Of a stretch of DNA of 64,000 nucleotides, positions 1 to 10,691 are shown piece after piece. The notes under the pieces are model-generated. The model saw nothing but the letters and a program-made list of their open reading frames with translations. It was not told where the DNA came from and did no database searches. Each line of letters starts with the position of its first letter. The first letter of the stretch is position 1. The stretch is from Rhododendron vialii. Taxonomy: Eukaryota; Streptophyta; Magnoliopsida; Ericales; Ericaceae. The stretch lies in NCBI RefSeq assembly GCF_030253575.1, contig NC_080567.1, positions 31,384,501 to 31,448,500 on the forward strand. Direction: 5' to 3'. The position numbers and the translations under genes were made by a program.

Positions 1-190
1 TGATGCATTGTGGTTTTGAAACCAAATCTGTTGAGCACTCTTGAGAGATGCTAGATGATCAATATGAGCAGATGCTAACATGTTATTGAGTTGTTCTTTC
101 ACATCAAAAAACGGTTGTGGGAAATGAGTTATTCGGGTTGTTCTTCTCTATGTACTGTGTTTTGACATCTTGATTTTCTTTGTCGAACAG

Positions 191-609
191 TATACAGTGA
201 CCTAGCAGATGCATACGACCTAATTAAGCTTGGAGGATCAGATTTCCATGGGAGAGGTGGGCAAAGCGAGTCTAATTTGGGAAGTGTGAGCCTTCCAGTT
301 TTAGCCGTGAATGACTTCCTAAGGGCAGCAAGACCAATATGGTGTGGTGCTATAAGGGGTATTCTCGAGAACTATGCTGAGGATCCCTCTCAATCTAAGC
401 TAGTCCAGATCATGAAGTTTGGCAAGACTAGGAGGGTTCTCAAGGGTGGGTCACTTGTTAAGAGCAAATGTGATTTGATTGATCTTTGCTTGTCTTCATG
501 GTTGACAAGCGAAGAAAGGCAGGACTCCGCGTTTGAGGCTATCAAGTTGAAGCTTTCCGGACTTCCTATCAACGAGGAAGGGATTCAAGCCGTTACTGCA
601 GACAAATAG
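191..609 (+). CDS. PHP-domain phosphoesterase, last exon (partial gene)
   Basis: This is the C-terminal part of a plant PHP (polymerase and histidinol phosphatase) protein, a metal-dependent phosphoesterase related to nucleoside-bisphosphate phosphatases. The acceptor is the AG at 189-190. Two bases complete a split codon and the frame then runs from 193 to the stop TAG at 607-609. The peptide carries GGSDFHGRGG near its start, which fits the metal-binding Asp-x-His motif at the end of the PHP core. The segment LPVLAVNDFLRAARPIWCGA and a basic C-terminus (KFGKTRRVLKGGSL) follow. Bases 1-190 read as intron; all upstream exons lie outside the window. The family call is from remembered similarity to plant PHP proteins; substrate and location cannot be told from this piece. 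Confidence 0.8.
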
Positions 610-2067
610 TCTTCATTTTGAGATGGAATTATTTTTGTACCCTAATTGTAGGCAATGCGACAACGATGATAGTTGATTTTTCCGGCATTTTGTCAGCCCC
701 CCCTTTTTCCCTTTTCGAGGCTGGGGTAATTTTTCACTAGGCAAATGATTGTGAGGATGCAATTAATTTAGGCGGAATGCGACTGATGTGCAAAATTACC
801 ATTGGACGATGACAGTTTGGGCCCCACGGCCCCCCATTGCCACGGCCGTCGGTTTTGGAAAGTTGTGCTCTTTCATTGTTTAGGAGTTGTTGCCAATCCA
901 TTATTTGCAACTGTATTTGCATTTCCGTAAATGTTGTGGCAAATTAGATACAGAACTATTTCTTTGATTTGAATCCGGAACTCTGGTTCATGTGGTGGCT
1001 AGGTGGCTATGAAAATCCTTACAGATCCCCTCAGTTAAAGAACATTTTCCCATGAAAAATGGTGAGTTCACAAGTTCTGCTCTTTTCAAGTGAATAATAG
1101 TTCTGCCCAGAATTTGCTTGTTTGGCTTCACTCTCTCGTTTTTAGCAGTTCTTATCGCACGTCTCAACATTGATAAACTGCAGCTTTATTTGACATACCA
1201 AGTACCCAGCTTTATTTGTTAGTTTTGTCTGAATTCGGCCTATTTCTGCTTTCACCAGTTTATTTGGTCTCGAACTCAAATAGTACGTTTTATCTATTTT
1301 ACATTGATTCAAGGTGCTAGCACGATGATAATCGATATATATCATACGTGGCAAATTCTTTATATCACATTATTTCACATAGATTGTTAAACTTTGTATC
1401 GATTTTTTTTTTTTTGGCCAAGCGAATATCTAATTATTTTATTGGGGATCGAGCACACTTTTCTTTTATGAATGCACTCTTTAATTTATTATTGTTAAGG
1501 TAAAGGTACATAAAAACCCCCCCATAACCTTTCTATTTTATTTTTTTACTGTTATCATACATTTTTAAGTCAAGAATAAAACGGGTGCGTTTCTTTAATT
1601 GAAAAAAAAAAAAATAGGAAAACCTGAAAATCAATTGCCTTTCCGAAGCAACTTCTTCCAAAATCTCCCCCCATCTTTACAGATCATTCTTTCGATATAC
1701 CTGCAAGGACGCAGAGGTCGTTGAGGAGGTTGTTCGTACGCTAGTATTGTCAGATCAATTAAAACGAAAAGTAATGCAAACACATCTCCCACTCATGCAT
1801 CATTCACCATGGAAGAACTAGATACTCTGTGATGTACTGCATCAACGAAGTGAAGAAGCCACTTTATAGTGCCGTAGGGAGGAGCTATAAGCTCATGGTG
1901 GAGTGCACTATAACTTGTGAGAGAAGACATGTAAACGGGCCAAACCGGTGTAAAAGATGATGGATCTGTTACACGCATCGCTCGACTCATAAATGTTATG
2001 GCTTGGATAAATTAGGTGTGATGTTTGAAAGCGATCCTCTATAAATCATCATGACCGTACACAGGGC
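610..2067. other. Intergenic spacer after the PHP gene
   Basis: The first ~150 bases are probably 3' UTR of the PHP gene. After that I see only AT-rich spacer with homopolymer runs, near 1405-1416 (T) and 1602-1614 (A). The short open frames on both strands lack recognisable domains or splice context. Confidence 0.6.
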
Positions 2068-2585
2068 CAGTGGCGGATCCAGTAATTGTATACAGATGGG
2101 TCACCTCTCAATCATAGCCTTGATCAAACAATAGATAGTGAAGAACATTAAGAAAAAATAAACGGAATACTCTCTCCATCCCAATTTAAATGCTCCCTAC
2201 CGAAATTCGTGCAATTTTGAACTTAAAAAAAAACATATTTCTGCATATTATTATTTTTTATTTTCTTACACTAAATTAAAGTATTCAATGAGTACTTTAA
2301 TTTGGTGTAATAAAAAAATAATATGTGAAAATATATATTTTTTGGATTCGAAAAGGGTTTTTTGTTTTAAAGCCGTTTTAGCATCATCAATAAAAAGAAA
2401 AGTTGGAGGAAGCTGCCAAGGTTTGAACCAGCTACCTTTGGCATAAAAGCATACGTTCTTACTGCTGGTACAAGGCGCCGGCCTTACTATAATTTGGGTA
2501 ATTTTATATATATTACTTATTTTCTCGGTTAAAAAAACCAACAATTTCAGGTGGGTCACGTGTGCTTCACTTAAATCCGCCTCTG
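2068..2585. mobile_element. Non-autonomous hAT-type element with intact 8-bp TSD
   Basis: The left end reads CAGTGGCGGATCC and the right end, reverse-complemented, CAGAGGCGGATTT, which gives imperfect ~13-bp terminal inverted repeats of the hAT style. Both flanks carry the same 8-bp duplication CACAGGGC (2060-2067 and 2586-2593). The element is 518 bp and has no transposase. Inside it are a Stowaway-like end sequence near 2170-2200 and a tRNA B-box-like GGTTTGAACC near 2430. The matching 8-bp duplication makes the element call solid; the superfamily is inferred from TIR style and TSD length. Confidence 0.85.
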
Positions 2586-2664
2586 CACAGGGCAAACATT
2601 TAGGGCCGACAACATGATTTTTTCATTTTTGTTTTGGTCTCGGTGAAAGTCAGCGTTGTTAGTT

Positions 2665-2750
2665 GTAGTTAGTAAGGTTTGAACCACTGTCAAATGCAAT
2701 GGGAGTACATGGTACCTACCACTTGACTACCACCTTACTTGTCCAACGAC
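2665..2750 (-). repeat. tRNA-like / SINE-head remnant
   Basis: On the minus strand TAGTCAAGTGGTAGGT resembles a pol III A box, and GGTTCAAACC some 40 bases further on resembles a B box. There is no foldable complete tRNA, so this is at most a decayed tRNA-derived SINE head or a tRNA pseudogene. Confidence 0.3.
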
Positions 2751-4600
2751 ATGATATTGGTACATTTTGATTCAAACTTTTCGATATTTCTGGTGGGATT
2801 TTGGAAATCTCTTGTTTATACGGCGCAGGAGCAAAATAATCGCCAATCTACAATTCTAGACTAAGAGTAATAATTGATTACCAAAAAAAATAAAAAATGA
2901 CTAAGAGTAATTAAGAGATCTTCAAACTTACAATAAAAAACTGTTTTCAGGCTGTTGGTACTTCCTCATCTTAATGGGAGATTTTCACCTACTGCTAAAA
3001 AAAATGAGAATCCCTTCAAAGCCCTAGACAAGTCTGAAGATAAATACTCGGCTCATTTAACAGCCTTGCCTATGATGACCTTGACTCATTTGACACCCTA
3101 CCACCTATAATGACCTTGACTCATTTAACACCCTACCACCTATAATGACCTTGACGACAAAGAAATTTTGAGAGCAGACACTTCATCGAGAAGCAGAATT
3201 CTTGATTCTGTCAAACCATTTCAGCCAACACCTGCTGGAAAATGCAGAATTCAAACACTTCCGTCGCTTAGAAAATACAGTAACAAAGAACAGTTTAAAA
3301 TTTCAGAAGGAAGCAACTTCATTTTCTAAGCTTCTTGGGTTGTACCACAATTGTATCATGTCCAAATGAGATAGACAAGAGTACAGTTTAGTTAATTGAA
3401 TACCTTTTTGCCGAGTATAACCAGCTTGCAAATGGTACGCGGTCTCCCTTTAAACCAATGTACAGCGCATGGCTTTTGTCAGTGGAATAAGTGATAGTCC
3501 TCTTGAATTGTCTTCCACAACAATTACAAAGCATGCATCTGAGATCAGATACAGAATGCATAATTAATGTCAATATGTTGATCTTCCAAACAACACAGCA
3601 ATGCCAATGTCAAATAGAAGATAGAGTGCTTAAACTTAAACGAAAAAGTCAAAAAACAAGGGTGGTTAATAAACCATATATACAGAGTCTGGTGTTCCTA
3701 CTGCGTAATAAAGAACTACGGATATGATGTCTGGAGGAAATCAAAATGACAATACTTGCCAAAATGACTATAAAGCCTACTCTAACCTATGGTAAGACAT
3801 ATGTGGAATGGCTCCAGCTGGGGAAAACTCTTCCCCGCCGAACCAACAGAAAACTAATTAACTAAACAAGATTATTGTAATTATGTTACATGTAATAATT
3901 TTCTTCTGCAATCTCATATGCTATAGATTTGCATATCAGTTCATCAACTAAAACTGGAAGTCGAAGAGACACCACTCATCTTAAGTTTCAGGCATCTGTA
4001 GAATTCTTCCTTGGATTCACACTAACTAACTCCTAAACAGACAGCACAAGTAAGGCATGCTTAAACTCAGATGACACTAACACAAGTACCATAGAAATCG
4101 AAGTACAACATCAGCTAATCTTAAGAGGGACACCATCGGACTAATTTCTGCTTCTAGGATGAATTTGCCGGACTAAATAGCAAGGAAGGACTAAATAGCA
4201 AGGAATTAGCAATACCACGTCCGCGAGGACTACTACTAAACAAATGGATAAGCAATACTGGGAATGACTTCTCATGACATGTGTAATCAGTAATCCAATA
4301 CCATTATCTAATCCATCTGATCATGCATGCCCAGTAAATCAAGTCTATATAGCCTATTATGATTACCCAATTCAGGAAAAAAAAAAAAAACACAATTGAG
4401 CAGACACGGACACATTAGAAAATCTAACCTTTCATCATTCAAATACCTCATGGTATCTCACAGTATAACAAGAAGTTCCCAATCCAGTAAATCCCTAAAC
4501 TACTCAAGATTCGATGTGAGTTCGCGTTATATGTTTTGCCTGCGGACTAATGCTAAAATATCACTTTTTTTCCACTAAAAATAACAAAAATATCATTTAG
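2751..4600. other. Gene-poor spacer with a short 33-35 bp tandem repeat
   Basis: At 3052-3154 three direct units of 33, 35 and 35 bp follow each other, each ending in ATGACCTTGA. The first is the most diverged. The rest is AT-rich with no confidently recognised gene. One minus-strand open stretch at 3388-3573 looks somewhat exon-like, but I could not assign it. Confidence 0.5.
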
Positions 4601-5160
4601 GTGTTTTACATGCTTCTTGGCCACAAGCGATTACTCTTGGCCGCATAGAATTACTCGTGGCCACAAGTTATTGAAAGCGTGGTTACTGTGCACGATTCTC
4701 TTGTGTTTTACATGCTTCTTGGCTGCAAAGAATTACACTTGGCCACAAACAATTACTCTTGGACGCATCGAATTACTCGTGGCCGCAAGTTATTGAAAGT
4801 GTGATTATTACGTACGATTTTCTTGTGTTTTACATGCTTCTTAACTGCACATAATTAAACTTGAACATGTACAATTACTCTTGGCCACGTTGAATTACTC
4901 TTGCCACAATTATTGAAAGCGTGATTACTATGCAAAATTCTTCTCTGTTTTACATGCTTCTTTGTTAGCATAAATTTGACTGACCTATCTGAAGTTTCTG
5001 ATAAATACAAACACCTCCCCTAAAGTTTATGAATGGTTGTGCCCCTTGATTCTCTTGTGTTTTACATGCTTCTTGGCAGCAACCAATTACTCTTTGCCAC
5101 TTTGAATTGAAAGCATGATTACTACACACGATTCTCTTGTGTTTTACATGCTTCTTGGCA
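4601..5160. repeat. Tandem repeat field, variable 80-122 bp units
   Basis: The phrase TTTTACATGCTTCTT recurs near 4605, 4707, 4829, 4949, 5061 and 5143, so the unit spacing is about 102, 122, 120, 112 and 82 bp. Inside the units are one to three copies of a ~20-bp monomer of the form TTGGCC-GCATCGAATTACTC, followed by TATTGAAAGCGTGATTAC. Around 4970-5045 one unit carries unrelated filler. It looks like a small satellite-style array with a higher-order unit built from a shorter monomer. Confidence 0.75.
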
Positions 5161-5368
5161 GTATCGAATTACTTTTGGCCGCATCGAATTGCACTTGGCC
5201 GCTACAAATTGCTCTTGGCCGCATTAAATTGCACTTGGCCGCTACGAATTGCGGCCAAGTGCAATTTGTAGCGGCCAAGAGCAATTCGTAGCGGCCAAGT
5301 GCAATTAGATGCGGCCAAGAGTAATTTGTAGCGGCCAAGTGCAATTCGACGCGGCCAAGAGTAATTAC
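5161..5368. repeat. Foldback built from a 20-bp monomer
   Basis: From 5161 to about 5252 the 20-bp monomer (core TTGGCCGC, then AATTGC) repeats in forward orientation about 4.5 times in exact 20-bp register. From about 5253 to 5368 it repeats about six times in inverted orientation. The result is a palindrome with arms of roughly 90-100 bp and almost no loop. It is the same monomer as in the adjoining higher-order array. The repeat-rich peptides it encodes in several minus-strand frames are artefacts of the monomer. Confidence 0.85.
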
Positions 5369-5689
5369 CAATTCTTTTTGAAGCTGTTTGGCTACATGTT
5401 ATTGCCAATTAAGCAAAAAACAAGCAACAATAACTGACAAGAAATTCTGATTAATAGATTTATAGTTTTGTCGCCACAATTCCGTATAGATTTATAGATA
5501 CTCAGCATCTGGAATTCCATCAACGTGACTACAACGACCTAGAAATTATGATTCGTGTGTACTTTAGGTTTATGCCCAACCTCATTTACTGTCCATTTGG
5601 CGGAATCAGAGAGAAAAGAAAAGAAATTGTTGTGCTTTGATTAAGAAAAGAAGAGAAATTGTAATGCGTTGATTTATTAATACCAGTTA

Positions 5690-6795
5690 AAGATGTTGGG
5701 ATGCTAGTCATTTTTGTGATGTTCATATCGATGCGTTTGTTACACCAGAAGACCGAAAACATTTTAAAAGCAAATAGACGTATAAACGATGCTAATGCTA
5801 GTGTTGTTAGTTCTATGGTTGATGCGGATATCAGATGCGTAAAGACGAATTCTTTCTTGGCCAAAGAAGTTGGTGGTCTATTGAATATTGTGTTAACACA
5901 GTAGGACTGCCAGAATTTTATCAGTCCATGAATAACGAACCTGATTGAAAAAAGGTGATACACAAACCGTCTTATCCCGTGTCTTATCAATCAGAAGAAT
6001 TGGATGAGGATCATCGGCTAGCAAAATTTTTGTTGGAAAGATGGAAGATCTAAGCTAGATTATGGTTGCTTTGGTGACATGGTATGTCATACCACATACC
6101 GAACAAATAAATATAACACAATCTTGCTCCTTTTTTAGGTATGCAGTATGCTCGTGCCTTCCCCTTGAATGAGATTACTGATACATTTACTTTGTAGTTT
6201 GAGACTTTTTTGAGACAATGGGTTACAAAGCGCCGAAGATTAGTTTCACTGATCAAAGTTAATGGCAATGCTATCAAAAAGATGTTTCCTAATACCTATC
6301 ATCGTCTTTGTTCATGGCATATCTTGAAATATGCAACTCAAAGGCTCAGGGCCTATACTCAAATCCAGAGTTCATGGGTTTGTTTTTAAGGTGCTTGAAT
6401 GATTCTGAAACAGAAGTAGAAGTTGAACCGACTTGCGCTGCAACTGTCAGAAACTTCCGTCTTGCTAAGAATAGACGGCTTAGGATGATCTATGGGTTTG
6501 AAGAAAAAATGTTGTCTGCCTTCAGTATGGATATTCTCACTTGCCGCGTAATATCCGCTCAACTTACTAAAAGTATGGACAATGTTCTTCGTAATATGTC
6601 TTGTAGAACTATGAACTTCACAGAAATGGTCCGTCATTATGAAGAACAATGTGAGAAAATGAGATTAGCAGCAGAAACGTAAGAAGATTAGCAATGCAAG
6701 CAGAGTATGCCGCAAATTCGTGCTGAAGGCATAAACTGTTGATGCAGGCAGCTAAAGTCTACAAGATAAAAATTTACGATTTAATTCCCAATGAG
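5690..6795 (+). pseudogene. FAR1/FRS (MULE transposase-derived) relic
   Basis: Pieces of a FAR1-RELATED SEQUENCE / Mutator transposase-like protein can be read in order across all three plus frames. An N-terminal bit with KEVGGLLNI is followed by DGRSKLDYGCFGD, TTYRTNKYNT and MFPNTYHRLCSWHILK (the typical FAR1 MULE-domain blocks). Next comes MSCRTMNFTEMVRHYEEQCE, and a tail near 6750-6795 reads AAKVYKIKIYDLIP. The frame changes several times and stops interrupt it, so it is decayed. The single conserved-looking open stretch is 6308-6682. It could be a dead FRS gene copy or the remains of a MULE; no terminal repeats were found. Confidence 0.75.
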
Positions 6796-7140
6796 GGGGG
6801 CTTTTAATCGTAATAACTGAAGTAGTATTGGAATCGCGAATGGGAAGGTCAAGGGCTCCAGCCACCAGGTTATCTATATACCCATTTGCTTCTGTGTGAA
6901 TCGCGATCCTAGGTACAATGGCATTTGATTCCAAACTACTGTGATTGGATTTAGATTTGAAATTTTTTTTGAAAAATAGTAGGGGTAATAAGTGGAAAGA
7001 GATAGAGAGAGAAATATTGAAAGTATGGGAAATCTGTGGGGTATTTTTTGAAAAATGTTTTTTGAAAAGCAAAGAGAATAAGGCAGATCTAAACTTACCA
7101 AATAGGGAAGTGAAACTGTATCCACATTTCTAGTCAACTA

Positions 7141-7682
7141 CTCTATCCGTCCGGATTTAAGAGCATCTCCAGTCTTGACCCATTTTAAGACTCAAATTTA
7201 AAAATGGGGCAAAAACCACAAAAATCTCTCTCCAATCTTTGACCCAAACGCTTCCCCATTTTGGGTTTTACCCATTTTTTTGCCCAAATCTGAGACAACT
7301 TTTGTCTTGACCCATTTCTCCAACGGCTACTTAGAGAGAGAGAAAGAGGGAGATGTGTAAAATTTGGGTTTGATGGTTGGAGATGTATCTACCCAAAATG
7401 AGTTTTTACCCAAAATTTGACTCAAATTTGAGGAAAAATATGGGTGAAGGCTGGAGATGCTCTAATAGTCCTTTTTTGGAGTTCGTGCTATTTTTTAATC
7501 GATTATATCTTCCAATTTATAATATTTTATGTGATTTCAAAAATATTGAATTATAGAACTAATCGAGATCTATCAAACAAGATCTATATTTTATATGAAA
7601 TTCAATACGGATTTAAAGATATAACCCGTTTTTTTAGCCGGTTAGAATAGAACTAGGGACAAATAAATCCGGACGGAGGGAA
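7141..7682. mobile_element. Stowaway-like MITE, interrupted by a Tourist MITE
   Basis: The ends CTCTATCCGTCCGGATTTA and the complement of TAAATCCGGACGGAGGGAA form ~20-bp TIRs of the CTCCCTCCGTCC type. TA flanks both sides (7139-7140 and 7683-7684). Removing the nested element at 7161-7462 leaves about 240 bp, a normal Stowaway size. Confidence 0.8.
7161..7462. mobile_element. Tourist-like MITE (302 bp), copy 1, nested
   Basis: TIRs GAGCATCTCCAG and CTGGAGATGCTC are flanked by TAA on both sides (7158-7160, 7463-7465), the 3-bp target duplication of PIF/Harbinger-type elements. The interior (GACCCATTTTAAGACTCAAA at the left, then AAAATGGGGCAAAAACC) is nearly the same as in the copy at 59569-59872. 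The insertion lies only 20 bp inside the left end of the Stowaway element. Confidence 0.88.
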
Positions 7683-7958
7683 TACGATTTTGTCATATGA
7701 GATATGTGAGCATAAAGCGTTTATAATCAGTGAATGCAAACCAACCAGAGAAGGAAATCAAATAGAATGAAAAATGTTAAAGAACTATGCTAAAGCTTGT
7801 ATCTGAAACTGTACATCATATAGGCAGGGGGTAAGATGGCCCGGCGGGATTGATCTTCCAGTAATTAGTCGAGGTGTGCGTAAGTTGACCCGGACATGTT
7901 ATCGGAAATAAAATTCCGGGTAGGAGGATATAAATGAACATGATCAGCACCGCCTTCG

Positions 7959-8843
7959 TTAGACATGAATCTTGTGATGACACCCATCTGATAAAACCTG
8001 CCCCTTTCCCCCCAATCCACCCACTCTGATATTGCATGTAATGCCCATCTTAATGGTCCAGACCTTCAATAACCAAAGTCTCAGTTTAACTGGAACATGC
8101 ATTGATAGTACTAATGGTACTGTTTGAATCCCCTCCGGTAACTTATCCTTAGGGCTCTCTAGTACTACTACAAACTGGACTGAATGGTTCTTTCCATGGT
8201 AGAAAGATGGAGGCTCACCTGCAGCTATTTCTTCTTCATTGAAAAAAAGAGCGGCATGGCCACCTTTCTGATAGAGAAATCCGACATGCGAATTTGGGTT
8301 TTCGGATCTCATGTTGACATCATACTTGAGGTTAGAGTCTTGGTTGTTGGCAGAATGCGGGTTTCTAACGGTAAAATTCTCGACATAGAACTTGGGACTC
8401 CTGGGTTTCAGAGCAAGGTATAAAATGGCGACGATTATGATGAGAAAGATCGCGGCAATGACTAAGATGAAGAAGAGCCACATGCACAAATAAGCGACCG
8501 GTGTTTCGCAGCACACAAAGTAAGTAGGGGTAATTCTTTCGGTGGTCGAAGATGAATTTCTGGAGGGTAGAGTGCGGTATATTTGATCCGCGGGTAGTTG
8601 GACAATGTGCATTTCTTGTTGCAGTGTTGCTGGTGGATTTGTGGAATATTGCTGGGTATCATCACCTTGTATCTCATGATCTATGCGTTGTACAGTACTA
8701 TCATCAAGCTCTTCGATCTGAGAGAGAGATTTCACCATTGCATCCCGATTTTCCCTGGGAAGTGTCGATGGTGGATATGCAGAATGTTGAGTGTCACCAT
8801 TTGTTTCATGTTGTTTTGGATGTTCTGGCTCTATTTCTTCCAT
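7959..8843 (-). CDS. NDR1/HIN1-like (LEA_2) membrane protein
   Basis: This single-exon gene encodes 294 aa. The start is the ATG at 8843-8841, at MEEIEPEHPK. The open frame continues upstream only because a (TC)n leader tract happens to be open. Residues ~1-115 are polar and rich in Q, T, S and N. A strong membrane segment follows (MWLFFILVIAAIFLIIIVAI), then the NHL-type LALKPRSPKFYVENFTV. The LEA_2 fold region has NPNSHVGFLYQKGG, and a Cys-containing end (CNIRVGG) follows. This order is that of NDR1/HIN1-like proteins: type II, plasma-membrane-anchored, extracellular LEA_2 domain, linked to defence and stress. The N-terminal cytosolic part is longer than usual (family often 210-260 aa). A (GA)n tract at 8871-8900 lies about 30 bp 5' of the start. 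Confidence 0.85.
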   Translation of the reverse strand: MEEIEPEHPKQHETNGDTQHSAYPPSTLPRENRDAMVKSLSQIEELDDSTVQRIDHEIQGDDTQQYSTNPPATLQQEMHIVQLPADQIYRTLPSRNSSSTTERITPTYFVCCETPVAYLCMWLFFILVIAAIFLIIIVAILYLALKPRSPKFYVENFTVRNPHSANNQDSNLKYDVNMRSENPNSHVGFLYQKGGHAALFFNEEEIAAGEPPSFYHGKNHSVQFVVVLESPKDKLPEGIQTVPLVLSMHVPVKLRLWLLKVWTIKMGITCNIRVGGLGGKGQVLSDGCHHKIHV

Positions 8844-8866
8844 GAGAAGGTGAGGAAGAATGCACA

Positions 8867-8902
<36 letters not shown>

Positions 8903-9156
8903 GAGTGATCTTCACAATAACCGGGTGTATAGATACTAATATTAGATGGTAATACTTGGTCAAATGGTATATATGTGGATATTTGAGAATGTACGCTCGG
9001 GGGTATCCTAGAACTACTTAACAAGTAAGCGGTCAACTTTGGTTACTCTAAAGTTACATTATTCGCATGTCCGTGCTTAAGCAGGAGCGCAACGAGTGTT
9101 TGAAAGCGTCTTTAAATGACCAGTGTTGTTTTGGATGTTTTGGCTTTATTTCTTCC

Positions 9157-9200
<44 letters not shown>

Positions 9201-9413
9201 AGTGATCTTCAAAATCACCGGGTGTAAAGATGCTAATATTAGATGGTAGTACTTGATCAAATGGATATATGTTGATATTTGAGAATGTGCACTCGGGGGC
9301 CGGGGGTACATCCCAGTAGTACTTGGTCAGTTTTGGTTACTCTTGAAGTCATACAATTTGCCCATGCATGCATGAGAGGGAGCGCAAGTACAAGCGTAAC
9401 AGCGTCTTTGAAA
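8808..9413. repeat. Tandem duplication of the NHL gene's 5' end and leader
   Basis: Copy A (8808 to about 9113) holds the first codons, the (TC)n leader and upstream sequence of the NHL gene. Copy B (about 9121-9413) repeats this: TTGTTTTGGATGTT, the start region (minus strand MEEIKPKHPKQH), an (AG)n tract at 9159-9198, then ATGCTAATATTAGATGGTAG and GTACTTG. Copy B's coding stub stops after about 34 codons. Copies differ by many substitutions and small indels, so the duplication is not recent. Copy B is a 5' gene fragment with promoter-proximal sequence. Confidence 0.8.
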
Positions 9414-10691
9414 AATTCTCAAGCTACTAAAATTTGCAAGAGCTAGAATTGAAAGTGCAAGCGCAGAGCAAGAATTGAGAGTAGGAGTGGAGTCTATTCT
9501 CAAGAATTATGTGGCTTAAGGTTGCTCTTCGTTTTGTCATTTGGTAACCCAAGTAGAAATCAACAAAATTAATTTGATTACTCAATATATATAGCATCTT
9601 TTTCCCCTGTAACTGGTTAGCTACATTTTCCAGAAGCAAAGGTCTGAGAGAATCACACTTTCTAGATCAAAATCAATATCTCTCAAAAGCGAAACACAGG
9701 TCATTACCAAGAACGAACAATTTATAGAAGGCCAGCCCAAAAGATTAATGAACTATTGATCCACATGTATCCGACGATGAAAATTTGATTGCAAGTTTGA
9801 ATTGTTCAAAAGCCACAAACCAGCTTAAATTAGATGATGCATTGCAATTAAGTTCAACAATAAGTATAGGACCACACAAACACTTACACTCACAATAGGG
9901 ATGGCTCCACACACACTGCACAAACACTTACACACACTCACAATAGGGGGTGGGAACCCCCCACTATTTTGAGTGTGCAAGTGTTTGTGTGTGGTGATAT
10001 CATTGTTGTTAAGTGCGTGCAGATGATAAGTAACTAGAATGACCCCTACTCTTACAAATCTGTTACCGTATTTCTGTAGGCAAGTCCCATCTTATGCTAC
10101 ATGTCCATGTGCATACCTCAGATGTTAATATAATTCATTCATGTAACATGTGTATAGATGCTCCTGAGACATTACCATGTGGTGCAGCAACGGCCAACTC
10201 CCTTCTCAACAACACAATCGACCGATACCGTATAGGCCCCCCACATGACTGTGTGGTTGAGAAGGGGTTGGGACACAACGTGCCGGTGCAAAGGACCACT
10301 GAATAATTACAACAGCTCCCATTTTAACAACCTTCTAAGAGCTAATCATCAGGTGGGAGGGGAAAAGAAAATTACATCAAGCGACTTGAATCACTGTATA
10401 ACTCATGGTTCCAAATGGTTAGCATAATTAACAAGCGCAAAATTATATGCATCACAATCTCAAAGTGATGTTTGGAAGATAAGCACATTAATTGCTTATC
10501 ATGGAGACTATTGCAAGGATACCTATTGATACAAACTAAAACTAATTACAGATTGACATATTAAACATGGTATCATACCTGACGTTCCTATGGGAGCCTC
10601 TCGAATGTATGTTTATACATGATGATGATAGCATAGTAACCATAGTGAACATATTAAATCTCAATCGTGCCGAAGCTAACAATTTCATTGG
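9414..10691. other. Spacer with a foldback element at 9871-9998
   Basis: Between 9871 and 9998, ACACAAACACTTACACTCAC and its complement GTGTGCAAGTGTTTGTGTGT form a hairpin with the related phrase CTCACAATAGGG in the arms. The same family occurs at 17784-17942. No gene is seen. Sequence close to 10691 is 3' UTR of the LNK1-type gene. Confidence 0.6.

Noticed and set aside
2400-2480. Possible tRNA gene (GGTTTGAACC box)
   Set aside because: It lies inside the hAT-type element, has no cloverleaf and no matching A box at the right spacing.
3388-3573. Exon-like minus-strand stretch (ITYSTDKSHALYIGLKGDR) ending at a plausible GT donor
   Set aside because: I could not recognise the family or find partner exons within several kb, so a gene call is not supported.
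5144-5408. Minus-strand open frames encoding repeated ALGRY / LAATN peptides that look like a repeat protein
   Set aside because: They are read-outs of the 20-bp DNA monomer in two frames, with no start context, homology or splice support.
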